A stretch of DNA of 37,310 bases from contig NZ_PVZB01000047.1 of NCBI RefSeq assembly GCF_003002025.1, positions 1-37,310 on the forward strand. Reading direction: 5' to 3'. The notes beneath the pieces were generated by a model that worked only from the letters and a program-made list of their open reading frames with translations, made no database searches and was not told the origin of the DNA. The DNA comes from Paraburkholderia sp. BL25I1N1. Lineage in GTDB: Bacteria; Pseudomonadota; Gammaproteobacteria; Burkholderiales; Burkholderiaceae. Position numbers and translations under genes: made by a program. Positions 8,316-16,129 of the stretch are shown here, piece after piece; within the stretch, counting starts at the first letter, position 1, and each line of letters opens with the position of its first letter.

Positions 8316-8881
8316 GTCGCACAGCGCAAGACCATCGATGATCTGTTTGTCCACATACTTTCCGATATCTATAGTGCGGAAAAGCAGTTGACCAATGCCC
8401 TGGCTAAGCTGTCAAGCGCCGCTTCCGATCCGCAACTGGTGAAGCGCTCAAGCTTTACCTTGAAGAAACGCGAGGGCAGGTGGAACGGATCGATCAGGTT
8501 GTCGAGACGTGCAACATCCGTTTGAAGCGAATGAAGTGCGTGGCAATGGAAGGATTGATCGAGGAAGGTCAGGAACTGATCGACGAGATCGAGAAAGGGC
8601 CGGTCCTGGACGCGGGGCTCGTGGCCGCGGCGCAGAAGGTCGAGCATTACGAAATCGCTGCATACGGCAGTCTTTGCGCTATCGGTAAGCAACTTCGTTT
8701 CGCCGAGGGGGTGAAGCTGCTCGAGGCAACGCTCGAGGAAGAAAAGGCGACTGATCTGAAGTTGAGTGAGTTTGCCGAAAGGGCGGGTAACGCGAATGCC
8801 TCGCAGCAGGACGGCGAAGATGAAACCACACGAAAGAGCAGCAGTAAGTCGAAGGCTGGCCACGCGAAAGCCGAGGCCTGA
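8316..8881 (+). pseudogene. DUF892 (YciE-like) ferritin-like protein, frameshifted
   Basis: DUF892/YciE proteins are small ferritin-like four-helix proteins often found in stress regulons. The N-terminal part reads TIDDLFVHILSDIYSAEKQL, a classic family start, and continues to SDPQLV. There the frame changes: the next family residues, EALKLYLEETRGQVERIDQV, are in the frame one base earlier. A single missing base near 8440 explains the break. The rest (LIEEGQELIDE, HYEIAAYGSL, LLEATLEEEKATD) runs normally to a Lys/Ser-rich tail ending at 8881. The expected start codon after the GAGGAG ribosome site (8304-8309) reads GTC (8316), where relatives would have Met. Start loss plus frameshift suggests a real pseudogene, although a sequencing error could explain the indel alone. 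Confidence 0.8.
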
Positions 8882-9041
8882 ACGAGCGTAGAGCGACCTC
8901 GGACTGCGGAGCGCGCGAGTGCTCCGCGGCCACTGATACCCTTTGCAAAATTCCAGCGATTCACGCACAGCGGTTCAGGGTATGTGGCTTGCTGCGACGA
9001 TGCCGAGTCGGCCGTCATCCTGAACACATCAAGAGGGTTCC

Positions 9042-9584
9042 ATGAAAAAAGCATTTGTTGTCACATTCACTTCCAGTATTCTCTGCCTCGCGGGTCCTGC
9101 CGCTTTGGCCCAGACGCAAGCCGCATCGACCACCGCCGCTAATCAGCTGCCGCAGGTGGACAAGGATTTCGTGCAGGCCGCGACAATGTCTTCGTCAACC
9201 GAGATTGACGCCTCAAAGCTCGCGACCAGCACGTCGACCGATAAAGACGTGAAGTCGTTTGCTCATCATATGATGATGGACCACACCAAGCTGACGCTTC
9301 AGTTAAAGATGGCGGCGCCGCATGGTGTAGAAGTTCCCAAGGACAATTCCGATACGGCGGTGCTGGACTCCCTGAAGCCGCTGAAAGGCAAAGCTTTCGA
9401 CCAGGCGTACATCCAGAAGGTGGGCCTCGAGGGGCACAAGGCGGCGGTAGCGGCGTTCGAGAAGGAAGCCGAGCAAGGGCAGAACGCGGACCTCAAGGCA
9501 GCTGCGCAGAAGGCCTTGCCGACCATCAAGGAGCATTACAAAATGGCGCAGGATCTGGCCGCGAAGAAAGGTGTAACCGAGTAA
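9042..9584 (+). CDS. Exported DUF4142 protein
   Basis: This is a 180-residue protein with a clear Sec signal peptide (MKKAFVVTFTSS, hydrophobic core, likely cleavage after ALA near residue 23). The mature part matches the DUF4142 pattern: DKDFVQAATMSSSTEI, DVKSFAHHMMMDHTK, and a C-terminal EHYKMAQDLA helix. DUF4142 proteins are predicted ferritin-like helical bundles in the periplasm, often encoded near stress genes; their biochemical role is not settled. A ribosome site AAGAGGG lies 7 bases before the ATG. The gene follows the broken DUF892 gene and converges with the hemerythrin gene, fitting a stress-related neighbourhood. Confidence 0.87.
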   Translation: MKKAFVVTFTSSILCLAGPAALAQTQAASTTAANQLPQVDKDFVQAATMSSSTEIDASKLATSTSTDKDVKSFAHHMMMDHTKLTLQLKMAAPHGVEVPKDNSDTAVLDSLKPLKGKAFDQAYIQKVGLEGHKAAVAAFEKEAEQGQNADLKAAAQKALPTIKEHYKMAQDLAAKKGVTE

Positions 9585-9612
9585 CCGGACGCTTCTGTGG
9601 CGAGCCTTCTGA

Positions 9613-9644
9613 GTGGGGCGCGGGCGGAGGTGCACGCGCCCCAC
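9613..9644. terminator. Perfect 10-bp hairpin between convergent genes
   Basis: GTGGGGCGCG at 9613-9622 pairs perfectly with CGCGCCCCAC at 9635-9644 across a 12-base loop. It lies between the stop of the DUF4142 gene (9584) and the stop of the minus-strand hemerythrin gene (9653). No T run follows on either strand, so it may act as a bidirectional transcript-end stem or help Rho-dependent ending instead of being a classic intrinsic terminator. Confidence 0.5.
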
Positions 9645-9652
9645 CATGCTGT

Positions 9653-10234
9653 CTACCGGACCGATCGCGCGCTACTGCGCAAACAGCGCGAGCCCATCAA
9701 AATCAGCAAGGCGCCCATGCCGAGCGTTGCCAATGGAAAGGTCCCGGCAGTGTTGATGGCAATTTCGCCAGGGCGCTGCGCAAGCAACTGCATCCGCCGC
9801 CGCGTCATGCTAGCCCCCAGAGTACGCAGTTCGCTCTTAAGCGCCCGCTCGGCAGCGGGTAGCAACACGGCTTCTTCATCAGCGACGTGATGAATAACTT
9901 CACGCATCAATTGAAAAAACGAGCTGTCGTAGGCTGAGTCATCGGGCTTCATCTCTCGAAGTTTGCGGATCATTTTCCGCATTTTGTCGTGCTCAGGCTG
10001 GCTCTTGCGCAGCGTATCGTCGTCTGGCAAAACGCGGGCAATGGCGGGATAAAAGATTTCTTCTTCGAGTTGTGCATGAATCTCCAACGCGGCGCAGGTC
10101 GAAGAGACGATAGCGCGCTTGCGCCAGCCCAGACCATCCGGATGATACCGATGAAATGCCGCAAGGGCATGCATATGGTCCAGGCGAATCATGGAAGTGA
10201 TGGTGGGCGACATTGAGAGGTTACCTGATGGCAT
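9653..10234 (-). CDS. Hemerythrin HHE-domain protein with C-terminal membrane helix
   Basis: Hemerythrin-like domains hold a non-haem di-iron site that binds O2 or NO or senses iron or oxygen. The 193-residue protein shows the expected ligands in order: DHMHAL (first His), EIHAQLEEEIFYP (His and Glu), QPEHDKM (His) and HHVADEE (His and Asp/Glu). The C-terminus has a hydrophobic segment (FPLATLGMGALLILMG) that probably anchors it to the membrane, an unusual addition for this domain. The start is uncertain: ATG at 10234 gives MPSGNLSMSP, and the second ATG at 10216 gives MSPTITS, which may be the true start. It is transcribed towards the DUF4142 gene. Confidence 0.85.
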   Translation of the reverse strand: MPSGNLSMSPTITSMIRLDHMHALAAFHRYHPDGLGWRKRAIVSSTCAALEIHAQLEEEIFYPAIARVLPDDDTLRKSQPEHDKMRKMIRKLREMKPDDSAYDSSFFQLMREVIHHVADEEAVLLPAAERALKSELRTLGASMTRRRMQLLAQRPGEIAINTAGTFPLATLGMGALLILMGSRCLRSSARSVR

Positions 10235-10327
10235 GTTTTTTCCAGATCAAGGTCAGAGTGCATTGCCGGACGGCCCGCTTGTCGACGGCGAAGGCCGCGA
10301 ATGCCCTCCCGAAAAAGGGCTTGCTGA

Positions 10328-10858
10328 TCAACACGATCCCTCCGGATGCCGACCTCGGCTTACGAGCGGAAGCTGGTTGAAATAATGTTCAATACGTGAC
10401 AGCGCATAGAGTGCGGCGGCTGAGCGAACGTCATTGCGCTCGCCGCGAAACCGGCGGGTTTCTGAAAAGGTCACGATAGCTTCTTCGCGCGTGCGGAATG
10501 ACCAGGCAAAACATTGCGTGCCCGCAGGCGGATCGCCTTCAGGAACCTCGTCGGCCACGCCCGTGTTCGACACCGCTACATCTGCGCAGCAACCTTCCTG
10601 GCAAAGCGCACCTTCTGCCATTTCTTTTGCAACTTCCTCGCTGGTCAGCCCGTAGTCACGGATCGTGGTTGCTTTTACACCGAGGAATCCGACCTTGCCC
10701 GAAGGGGAGTAGCTGATGAACCCCACATCCAGACAGGAGCCGCTGCCGGGCACCGTTGCGAGATACGACGCAATTTGACCTGCCGTGCAGGATTCAGCAG
10801 TGGCGAGTCTGAGGCGACGCGACGACAGGAACGATACGGCTGATTCCGGAATTTTCAT
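10328..10858 (-). CDS. CinA-family protein (nicotinamide-nucleotide amidohydrolase type)
   Basis: The C-terminal CinA domain (PncC) hydrolyses nicotinamide mononucleotide to nicotinate mononucleotide plus ammonia. The 176-residue protein consists of this domain alone, as in short CinA paralogues. Visible motifs are RLATAESCTAGQIASYLATV near the start, with the catalytic Ser in AESCT, then GFISYS, TSEEVAKEMAEGA and VSNTGVAD (usually VTGIAGP). The last motif is divergent, so activity is not certain. The ATG at 10858, five bases after GGGGGCA, was chosen; the frame is open further upstream but without homology, and an ATG at 10873 is a second option. It has no operon partner. Confidence 0.83.
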   Translation of the reverse strand: MKIPESAVSFLSSRRLRLATAESCTAGQIASYLATVPGSGSCLDVGFISYSPSGKVGFLGVKATTIRDYGLTSEEVAKEMAEGALCQEGCCADVAVSNTGVADEVPEGDPPAGTQCFAWSFRTREEAIVTFSETRRFRGERNDVRSAAALYALSRIEHYFNQLPLVSRGRHPEGSC

Positions 10859-11069
10859 CGTGCCCCCGACCATTGTCTCCACACGCGTCTTAGCGCAATT
10901 TGCGGACCACCTACCAAAGCAAAGGCAGCAGGCTTTCTTTGATTCTGTGGCTGCCAGGCATAGCGCATGCGCGTCAACGATAGACAGGGCTCGGCGAGGG
11001 GAAGCAGGATCAGGCGGCGGATCACTTGGCGCCCCATGCATGCGCTTCACGAGATTCGCCTCTCTCGCA

Positions 11070-11964
11070 CATTATTGCCGGTTCTACGGAAGCTGCTTAT
11101 GCGTAGCTTGCGGGCATGGCGAACAAGGAGAAAGCCGATAAGGTCTTCGGTCATACCACCGCCGGACTTTTTTTGGCTACTCGCATCTGACCGGAGGCTA
11201 TCCCGGCGGCCAGGCGGAATATGTTCGCGTTCCGATGGCAGACACTACACACGTCAAGATTCCGGAGGGACTCACCGACGAGCAGGTCCTGTTTCTCGGT
11301 GACATTTTCCCAACTGGGTGGCAGGCCGCGCTGAACCGCGATATTCAGCCCGACGACACCGTTGCCATCGGGGGCGCGGGACCGGTCGGGCAGATGGCAA
11401 TTCGTAGCGCGATCCTGCCGGGTGCAAAGCAGGTGGTCGTGATCGACGTGTGCCTGAGCGGCTCGCCATGGCGCAAGCGAGCGGGGCAGTCACGATCAAC
11501 TTCGATCAGGAAAGCGTCCTTGATCGCCTCAAGGACCTCACGCAGGGAAAAGGTCCGGAAAAGTGCATCGACGCGGTCGGCATGGAATCGCACGCTACGC
11601 GCTCGTTCGACGCCGTGTACGACAGGGTCAAGCAAGCGGTGATGCTGGAGACAGATCGCCCGCATGTGCTGCGTGAAATGATCTACGTGTGCCGCCCTGC
11701 AGGTACGCCCTCGGTGCCGGGTGTGTATGGCGGACTGATCGACAAAATCCCGTTCGGCGCTTCGATGAACAAGGGGCCGACCTGGAAGATGGGGCAGACC
11801 CACGTCAACCGGTGGACCGACGATCTGCTCAAACGCATACAGGAAGGTCAGATCGATCCTTCTTTTGTTGTTACTTACACAGTGTCGCTGGAAGATGGTC
11901 CTGGCATGTACCAACATTCCGCGACAAGGAGGACGGTTGCATCAAGGTGGTACTCAAACCGTAG
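11070..11964 (+). pseudogene. Zinc-dependent alcohol dehydrogenase, truncated and frameshifted
   Basis: The remnant belongs to the zinc alcohol/glutathione-independent formaldehyde dehydrogenase-like group. Family text is clear: EKADKVFGHTTAGLF, GYSHLTGGYPGGQAEYVRVP, LFLGDIFPTGWQAA, AIGGAGPVGQMA (the NAD-binding glycine motif), ERLAMAQASGA and RDKEDGCIKVVLKP at the end. It is broken in at least three places. A run of seven T at 11168-11174 is two too long, two extra bases (TG) lie near 11450, and one base is missing near 11912. The N-terminal ~80-90 residues with the first zinc ligand are absent upstream. A piece matching just that missing part lies downstream at 12151-12262. No functional product is expected. 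Confidence 0.82.
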
Positions 11965-12150
11965 TGCGAGCGGACAGCAGGCGCGATCGAGGGACGATGC
12001 AATGCGACCGGAACCCGCGCGCTGAACGAGACGATTGAATTGAATCGACGAAATAGCGATTCAAGTTCAAAGCAAAAGTCCACGCATGGCAGGAATACCG
12101 CTTGCAGCGCCATCCGTTATGCAACGGACGCGACGCTTACGCAGCGTGCC

Positions 12151-12262
12151 GGGTACGAAGGTGTCGGCGTGGCCGAAAAGATCGGTGAGCACGTGCGCGA
12201 TTCGAAAACCGGCGACCGCGTCGTCATTCCGTCGACAGTGGCATGCGGCTATCGCTGTGGCG
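12151..12262 (+). pseudogene. Alcohol dehydrogenase N-terminal fragment
   Basis: This short stretch translates as GYEGVGVAEKIGEHV, then RDSKTGDRVVIPSTVACGY. That is the N-terminal catalytic domain of zinc alcohol dehydrogenases, from the conserved GHE (here GYE) to the first Cys of the structural zinc loop. The zinc-ligand His of GHE is replaced by Tyr. Similarity stops near 12262. It ends about where the dehydrogenase remnant at 11070-11964 begins, so the two may be parts of one gene in inverted order, or scraps of two paralogues. Confidence 0.6.
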
Positions 12263-12268
12263 ATTTGC

Positions 12269-12352
12269 AACGCGTTCAAGATCGCGTCCGAGGTCGAACA
12301 TCCGCGCCAGATTTACGGGCTGTCTAACGGTGACATCCTTGTGGTGGTCGGG
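12269..12352 (+). pseudogene. Sorbosone/PQQ sugar dehydrogenase-like fragment
   Basis: One frame reads AFKIASEVEHPRQIYGLSNG, followed by DILVVVG. This resembles the start of the beta-propeller in sorbosone or PQQ-type sugar dehydrogenases, where a GFK-x-LEHPR-x-LY-x-LPNGDVLV pattern is typical. Nothing recognisable continues after it. The call rests on fewer than 30 residues and is tentative. It directly follows the alcohol dehydrogenase fragment, so this region appears to be a patchwork of deleted genes. Confidence 0.4.
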
Positions 12353-12505
12353 CGCGCATGCGCCTGTCGTGACCGGCTTCGTGCAATGGCGCAACGCCCG
12401 TACCTGTGCGAGGCATGCCCAATGCTCACTTAACGGGCGACGCCGTGCGCACGTTCCTTACTTACCAAGGCAGGCCTGCGGCTATAACGAACAGGAGCTA
12501 ATGCC

Positions 12506-12793
12506 ATGAACCGCAGACTGAATTACGCCGCCGCCGTCCTTTGTATCGCCGCCATGGCGGCAGCCGGAGCAGGCTGCAAACGTGCAGGTAACGAGAGCGG
12601 TAAGCTTTCTTCAATGGATGCCGCCAGCAGCGGTGTGATAAGCAACTCCGCGGCGCCGAACGGCACGGACAGTAGCGACGCCGCGAAACGTGCGAACGCT
12701 TCCGCCGGTTCGGCGGCAAGCAGCGTTGGCCCTGCCGGCAGCGAGGCGACGGCGAATCAGTCGCCGAACGCGCAGCCCTCCAGTTCGCAATAA
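12506..12793 (+). CDS. Small putative lipoprotein, paralogue-like
   Basis: This is a 95-residue protein with a basic start (MNRRLN), a hydrophobic segment and a lipobox ending AGAGC, so Cys24 should be lipidated. The mature part is low complexity, rich in Ala, Ser, Asn and Gly, without a known domain. It shares its layout and a SSM-AAS motif with the lipoprotein at 1471-1662. A good ribosome site (AGGAG) lies 8 bases before the ATG. It is flanked by gene debris on the left and a broken NUDIX gene on the right, yet its own frame is intact. The function is unknown. Confidence 0.7.
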   Translation: MNRRLNYAAAVLCIAAMAAAGAGCKRAGNESGKLSSMDAASSGVISNSAAPNGTDSSDAAKRANASAGSAASSVGPAGSEATANQSPNAQPSSSQ

Positions 12794-12850
12794 CGCTGCG
12801 CCGGCTCTGTGCTTCAGGTTGCCAGGTGGCGCGCGGCGTCCAGGTGCCGC

Positions 12851-13243
12851 TCACTTGAGCGCCGGGTGGGCGCAGCGCCGAATGAAGAGGGCCACGATTT
12901 CGCGAGTCGGAACGCTCGCCGGCAAAGTGGCAATCTTTCGAGGGGTGAACCATCCACACGCCGCAATTTCATTGCTGGCGCGGGCTGGCACATCCGGCGC
13001 CAATTCGGCGAGAAAAACATAATGCCGTTTGGCGAGCCCGCCGAATTGAAAGAGATAGTCGAGACTCAGCGGGCTAATCGACGTCTCTTCCACCAATTCC
13101 CGACGGCACGCTTCGGCCGGGGTCTCGGACACGGTTCGCTTGCCGCCGGGCAATGACTACCTGGTCACTCGCGAGGAGTGCTCGCGAGCGACGAGTAGTA
13201 TGCGCCCGTCACGAATGCATATGGCGGTCGATCTGTCTTCCAT
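12851..13243 (-). pseudogene. NUDIX hydrolase with in-frame amber stop
   Basis: NUDIX enzymes hydrolyse nucleoside diphosphates linked to other groups. Read from ATG 13243, the frame gives MEDRSTAICIRDGRILLVAR, then a TAG at 13159-13157, then SLPGGKRTVSETPAEACRRE and LVEETSI. The NUDIX box G-x5-E-x7-REUxEExGU is recognisable, with GGK and RRELVEET intact. Relatives have Trp before x-LPGGK (WxLPGGK), so TGG to TAG is the simplest change. The frame is otherwise open to 12851, giving about 130 codons, the normal size. Suppression or a sequencing error cannot be excluded. A separate short protein starting at the TTG in SLPGGK would lack the first strand and is unlikely to fold. Confidence 0.78.
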
Positions 13244-13353
13244 GGCTTCTGGTATTTGGGTCCGCTGTACATGAATGGCCGAGTAGTTCCATAGCGAGCC
13301 AGGACTTCTCTGTCCGCCGGCCGCGCGACGCAGTCGACAGGCGGCTGGATGCG

Positions 13354-13381
13354 AAAAAAATGCCCACCTCGCTGGGTGGGC
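13354..13381 (-). terminator. Rho-independent terminator, minus strand
   Basis: On the minus strand GCCCACC, a short CAGCGA-type loop and GGTGGGC form a 7-bp GC-rich stem followed by a run of seven T (the A run at 13354-13360 on the plus strand). It is a good intrinsic terminator for transcripts coming from the GMC operon, whose last stop is at 13831, and it insulates the NUDIX gene downstream. Confidence 0.72.
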
Positions 13382-13830
13382 GGCGCGCATGCGAACCACG
13401 CAAATCCGGTGCGGTAGAACCTGCGCTCCATCCCCAACTTTTAAGCTCGTTTCGAAAGTCCCGCCTGCCAGTCCGAGTTGCCGCGCCAGGCAATCAGTGA
13501 TTCAAAGCAGACCAAACGACTTGCGATTAACTGCCTGTCCGCAACCGCTGTTCCCGTCACCCGCGAAATGTCTGATTGGATTCGGAACGCTACGATTGAA
13601 GACCGGAAATACCGGTTGCAAGAGCGGATACGTACTGTCCCATCTGCAAAGCAGGCCGAATCATGTGGAAACCGATCCCACTATCGTGAACTGGTTGTCG
13701 GTGTCGGACCTGTATCAACTCCCCGTATCGGTGGGCGGCTGCTGTGGGCATCGCGAAGCGACGCACGCATCACACCGGCAATCGAGCAACCGGTATTCCT
13801 GGCGTAAACCAGCGCGCCGTCGGCCACTTC
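13382..13830. other. Region with no gene recognised
   Basis: Short open frames on both strands show no family motif, good ribosome site or coding pattern. On the minus strand this stretch is the 3' end of the GMC operon transcript before the terminator at 13354-13381. A longer than usual 3' untranslated region is possible, or a gene has been lost here. Confidence 0.4.
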
Positions 13831-15474
13831 CTACAGTTCGCCGCGCGCAGCGAGTTCGACGATACGGTCGGCGGTCCGGCAGGCTATGGCCTGGATTGTC
13901 AGCGAAGGATTCACGCCGCCCACGGTCGGAAACACTGAACCGTCGCAGACCCACAAGTTCGGGATATCCCAACTGCGGCAGTCGGCGTTGACCACGCTCG
14001 TCGACGGATGCGCGCCCATGCGCGCCGTGCCGTTGAGGTGGCACGTGTCGTCGGTTTCGCGCCAGATGTCGATGCCGCCAGCTGCCGCGAGCGCCTGTTC
14101 CATGAAGTTCAGCGAGTGCGTGATCAGCCGCTTGTCGTTGTCGCACATCGAATACGTTACGCGCGCGACGGGCAGACCGTACTGGTCTTTCTCATCGGCG
14201 AGCGTTACGCGGTTGCGTTCCTGCGGCAACATCTCGCCGACTATCTTCAGACCGGCCTGATGGTTATACTTTTGCATCTCGCGGGTCAGTGCATCGCCCC
14301 ACAAACCGCGCCCGTTCTGCACGCTCGCCCAGGCAACAGGCAGCGGCCCCTGGCTCATATACGCGTAACCGCCGAAGAAGTCTTTACCCGTGTCCTTGTA
14401 GTTCCAGTGTTCGGTAATGGCGAGCGAAGGCGGTCCCTTGTACCAGCGGATTTCTTCGTCGAAGGTGCCGTAGACGGCCTGATTCGACTGCGCCATCAGG
14501 TTCTTGCCGACAAGCCCCGAGCTATTCGCGAGACCGTCCGGATAGCGTCCGTTCGCCGACATCAGCAACAAGCGCGGTGTTTCGATCGCGTAGCCCGCCA
14601 CCACCACGTTTTTCGCGCGCTGGAATTGCCAGCGTCCTTCGCGCAGATATTCCACGCCGGTAACAAGGCCTGCGTCGTTGGTGGCAATTCGACCCACCAT
14701 TGCCAGATCGCGTATCTCGGCGCCGGCGTTCACCGCGCGTGGAATCCACGTGACAAGCGCGCTTTGCTTGGCATTGGTCGCGCAGCCCGACGTGCAGAAT
14801 CCGCGATACACGCAGGGATGCGCTTTGCCGCGCGGCGCGGATAGTGTTGCGAGCGGCGTCGCGGTCCAGTCGATACCCAGCGCCTGCGCGCCGCGCGCGA
14901 GCACGAGCGCCGCGGCATTCAGTTCGTGCGCGCGATACGGATAGCGCGGGCGCTTCGGTCCCCACGGGTAGTTGACCGGCCCGGAAATCTTCAATGCGTC
15001 TTCGACCTGTGTGTAATAGCGCCACATCTCCTGCCAGTCGAGCGGCCAGTCGGCGCCATAACCGAGCACGCTGCGCGACTTGAACCACTCCGGTCGAAAG
15101 CGCAGCGACACCATTGCAAAGTGCACCGTGCTGCCGCCAACCGCTTTGCCGCTGTTGTTATTGCCGAGCTGGAGCGGGTTTTCGCCGTCGCAGATGCGCT
15201 CGTCGGTCCAGTAGAGCTTGGACTGGTGGTGTTCGTCAGAGGCGAATTCTTCGAGTGGGCGCCACCACGCGCCGGCATCGAATGCGACGACGCTAAAGCC
15301 CTGTTCCGCCAGCCGGCAGGCGAGCGCGCCGCCGCCCGCGCCGGTGCCGACAATCGCGAAATCGACTTCCTCGCCGTTCGGATATTCGCGCATCGGTATC
15401 CAGCCGCCGCGCTCGAACACATCGGGAGCGCGCCCGTTCGTGCCACGTGGATGATGTTGCGCTTCATCGAGCAC
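13831..15474 (-). CDS. GMC-family FAD oxidoreductase (gluconate 2-dehydrogenase large subunit-like)
   Basis: GMC flavoproteins oxidise alcohols, sugars or sugar acids. The GTG start at 15474 is preceded by AGGAGAA and overlaps the subunit 3 gene; it gives 547 residues. The FAD-binding Rossmann motif GTGAGGGALACRLAEQG starts near residue 43. KAVGGSTVHFAM is the second FAD-binding stretch. CTSGCATNAKQS is typical of the gluconate dehydrogenase-like branch. The C-terminal catalytic pair is His479 (CHLNGTARMG) and Asn522 (GGVNPSLT). No signal peptide is obvious; in known two- or three-subunit complexes export rides on a Tat signal of the small subunit. It is the last gene of a five-gene operon. 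The substrate is unknown. Confidence 0.93.
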   Translation of the reverse strand: MLDEAQHHPRGTNGRAPDVFERGGWIPMREYPNGEEVDFAIVGTGAGGGALACRLAEQGFSVVAFDAGAWWRPLEEFASDEHHQSKLYWTDERICDGENPLQLGNNNSGKAVGGSTVHFAMVSLRFRPEWFKSRSVLGYGADWPLDWQEMWRYYTQVEDALKISGPVNYPWGPKRPRYPYRAHELNAAALVLARGAQALGIDWTATPLATLSAPRGKAHPCVYRGFCTSGCATNAKQSALVTWIPRAVNAGAEIRDLAMVGRIATNDAGLVTGVEYLREGRWQFQRAKNVVVAGYAIETPRLLLMSANGRYPDGLANSSGLVGKNLMAQSNQAVYGTFDEEIRWYKGPPSLAITEHWNYKDTGKDFFGGYAYMSQGPLPVAWASVQNGRGLWGDALTREMQKYNHQAGLKIVGEMLPQERNRVTLADEKDQYGLPVARVTYSMCDNDKRLITHSLNFMEQALAAAGGIDIWRETDDTCHLNGTARMGAHPSTSVVNADCRSWDIPNLWVCDGSVFPTVGGVNPSLTIQAIACRTADRIVELAARGEL

Positions 15475-16129
15475 GCTGGTTCTCCTTACGGGCTTTGTCC
15501 GTGTCGCCGGGTTTGGCCTCGGCGGCCTCCCACGGGTCGCGGCGGTCGTAGTAAAGGCGCACGTAGCCCCGCGGATTCGCCGGCCCGCCAAAGCCCATTT
15601 CGCTCCACGCGTGGGGGTGTGCGTAGTACATGCCGCAGATATCGTGCAGCAGACGTTCGGCGAAGAACACGGCGGCGGGCATGCCGTTCCACGCGTCGCC
15701 GGTCAGCTCGCCGCGTTGCATCGAGTCGAGCAGTGCGTGCTGACCCGGCTTGTCGAGGCTGCCGAACGGCAGACCGTGACGCGCGCGGCTTTCCACATCG
15801 AGCGCGGCAAGGCCCGTGCGCCACGCCTGCTGCAGCGGCGGCAGACGTGCGTCGCGATACCCGTCGCCGGTATTTTGCGCGAGCTTTGCGTCGAGCAGCT
15901 GCGCAAGCGGCACCACCGGCTGCGCATTCGCCTGCGGCACGATGCACGCGCACACGGCGCACACCGCCAGCCATTCGACGGCGTTAAAGAAATGCGGCTC
16001 GGCGGGCGTGGCGAGCCGCTGCGCGATCACTGCGCGAGTGGCCTCGTCCCACGACGGCGTGTCGCGTTTGTCGAGCACGTCGTAGCCCGGATAGCGGGTG
16101 GCTCTCTTCGCGTGCCTGGTATCGTTCAT
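15464..16129 (-). CDS. Gluconate 2-dehydrogenase subunit 3-like protein
   Basis: This is a 221-residue protein resembling the small (gamma) subunit family of membrane gluconate and sugar dehydrogenases, which partners GMC flavoproteins. Family-like text includes EPHFFNAVEWLAVCAVCACI near residues 45-65, LLDSMQRGELTGDAW and FFAERLLHDICGMYYAHPHA. Known members usually carry a Tat signal; none is visible here, since the N-terminus (MNDTRHAKRATRYPGYDVL) is hydrophilic. The complex may therefore act in the cytoplasm, or be exported some other way. The ATG overlaps the stop of the upstream membrane-protein gene (ATGA at 16126-16129). Its 3' end overlaps the GMC start by 11 bases, a layout that supports a tight two-protein complex. 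Confidence 0.85.
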   Translation of the reverse strand: MNDTRHAKRATRYPGYDVLDKRDTPSWDEATRAVIAQRLATPAEPHFFNAVEWLAVCAVCACIVPQANAQPVVPLAQLLDAKLAQNTGDGYRDARLPPLQQAWRTGLAALDVESRARHGLPFGSLDKPGQHALLDSMQRGELTGDAWNGMPAAVFFAERLLHDICGMYYAHPHAWSEMGFGGPANPRGYVRLYYDRRDPWEAAEAKPGDTDKARKENQRAR

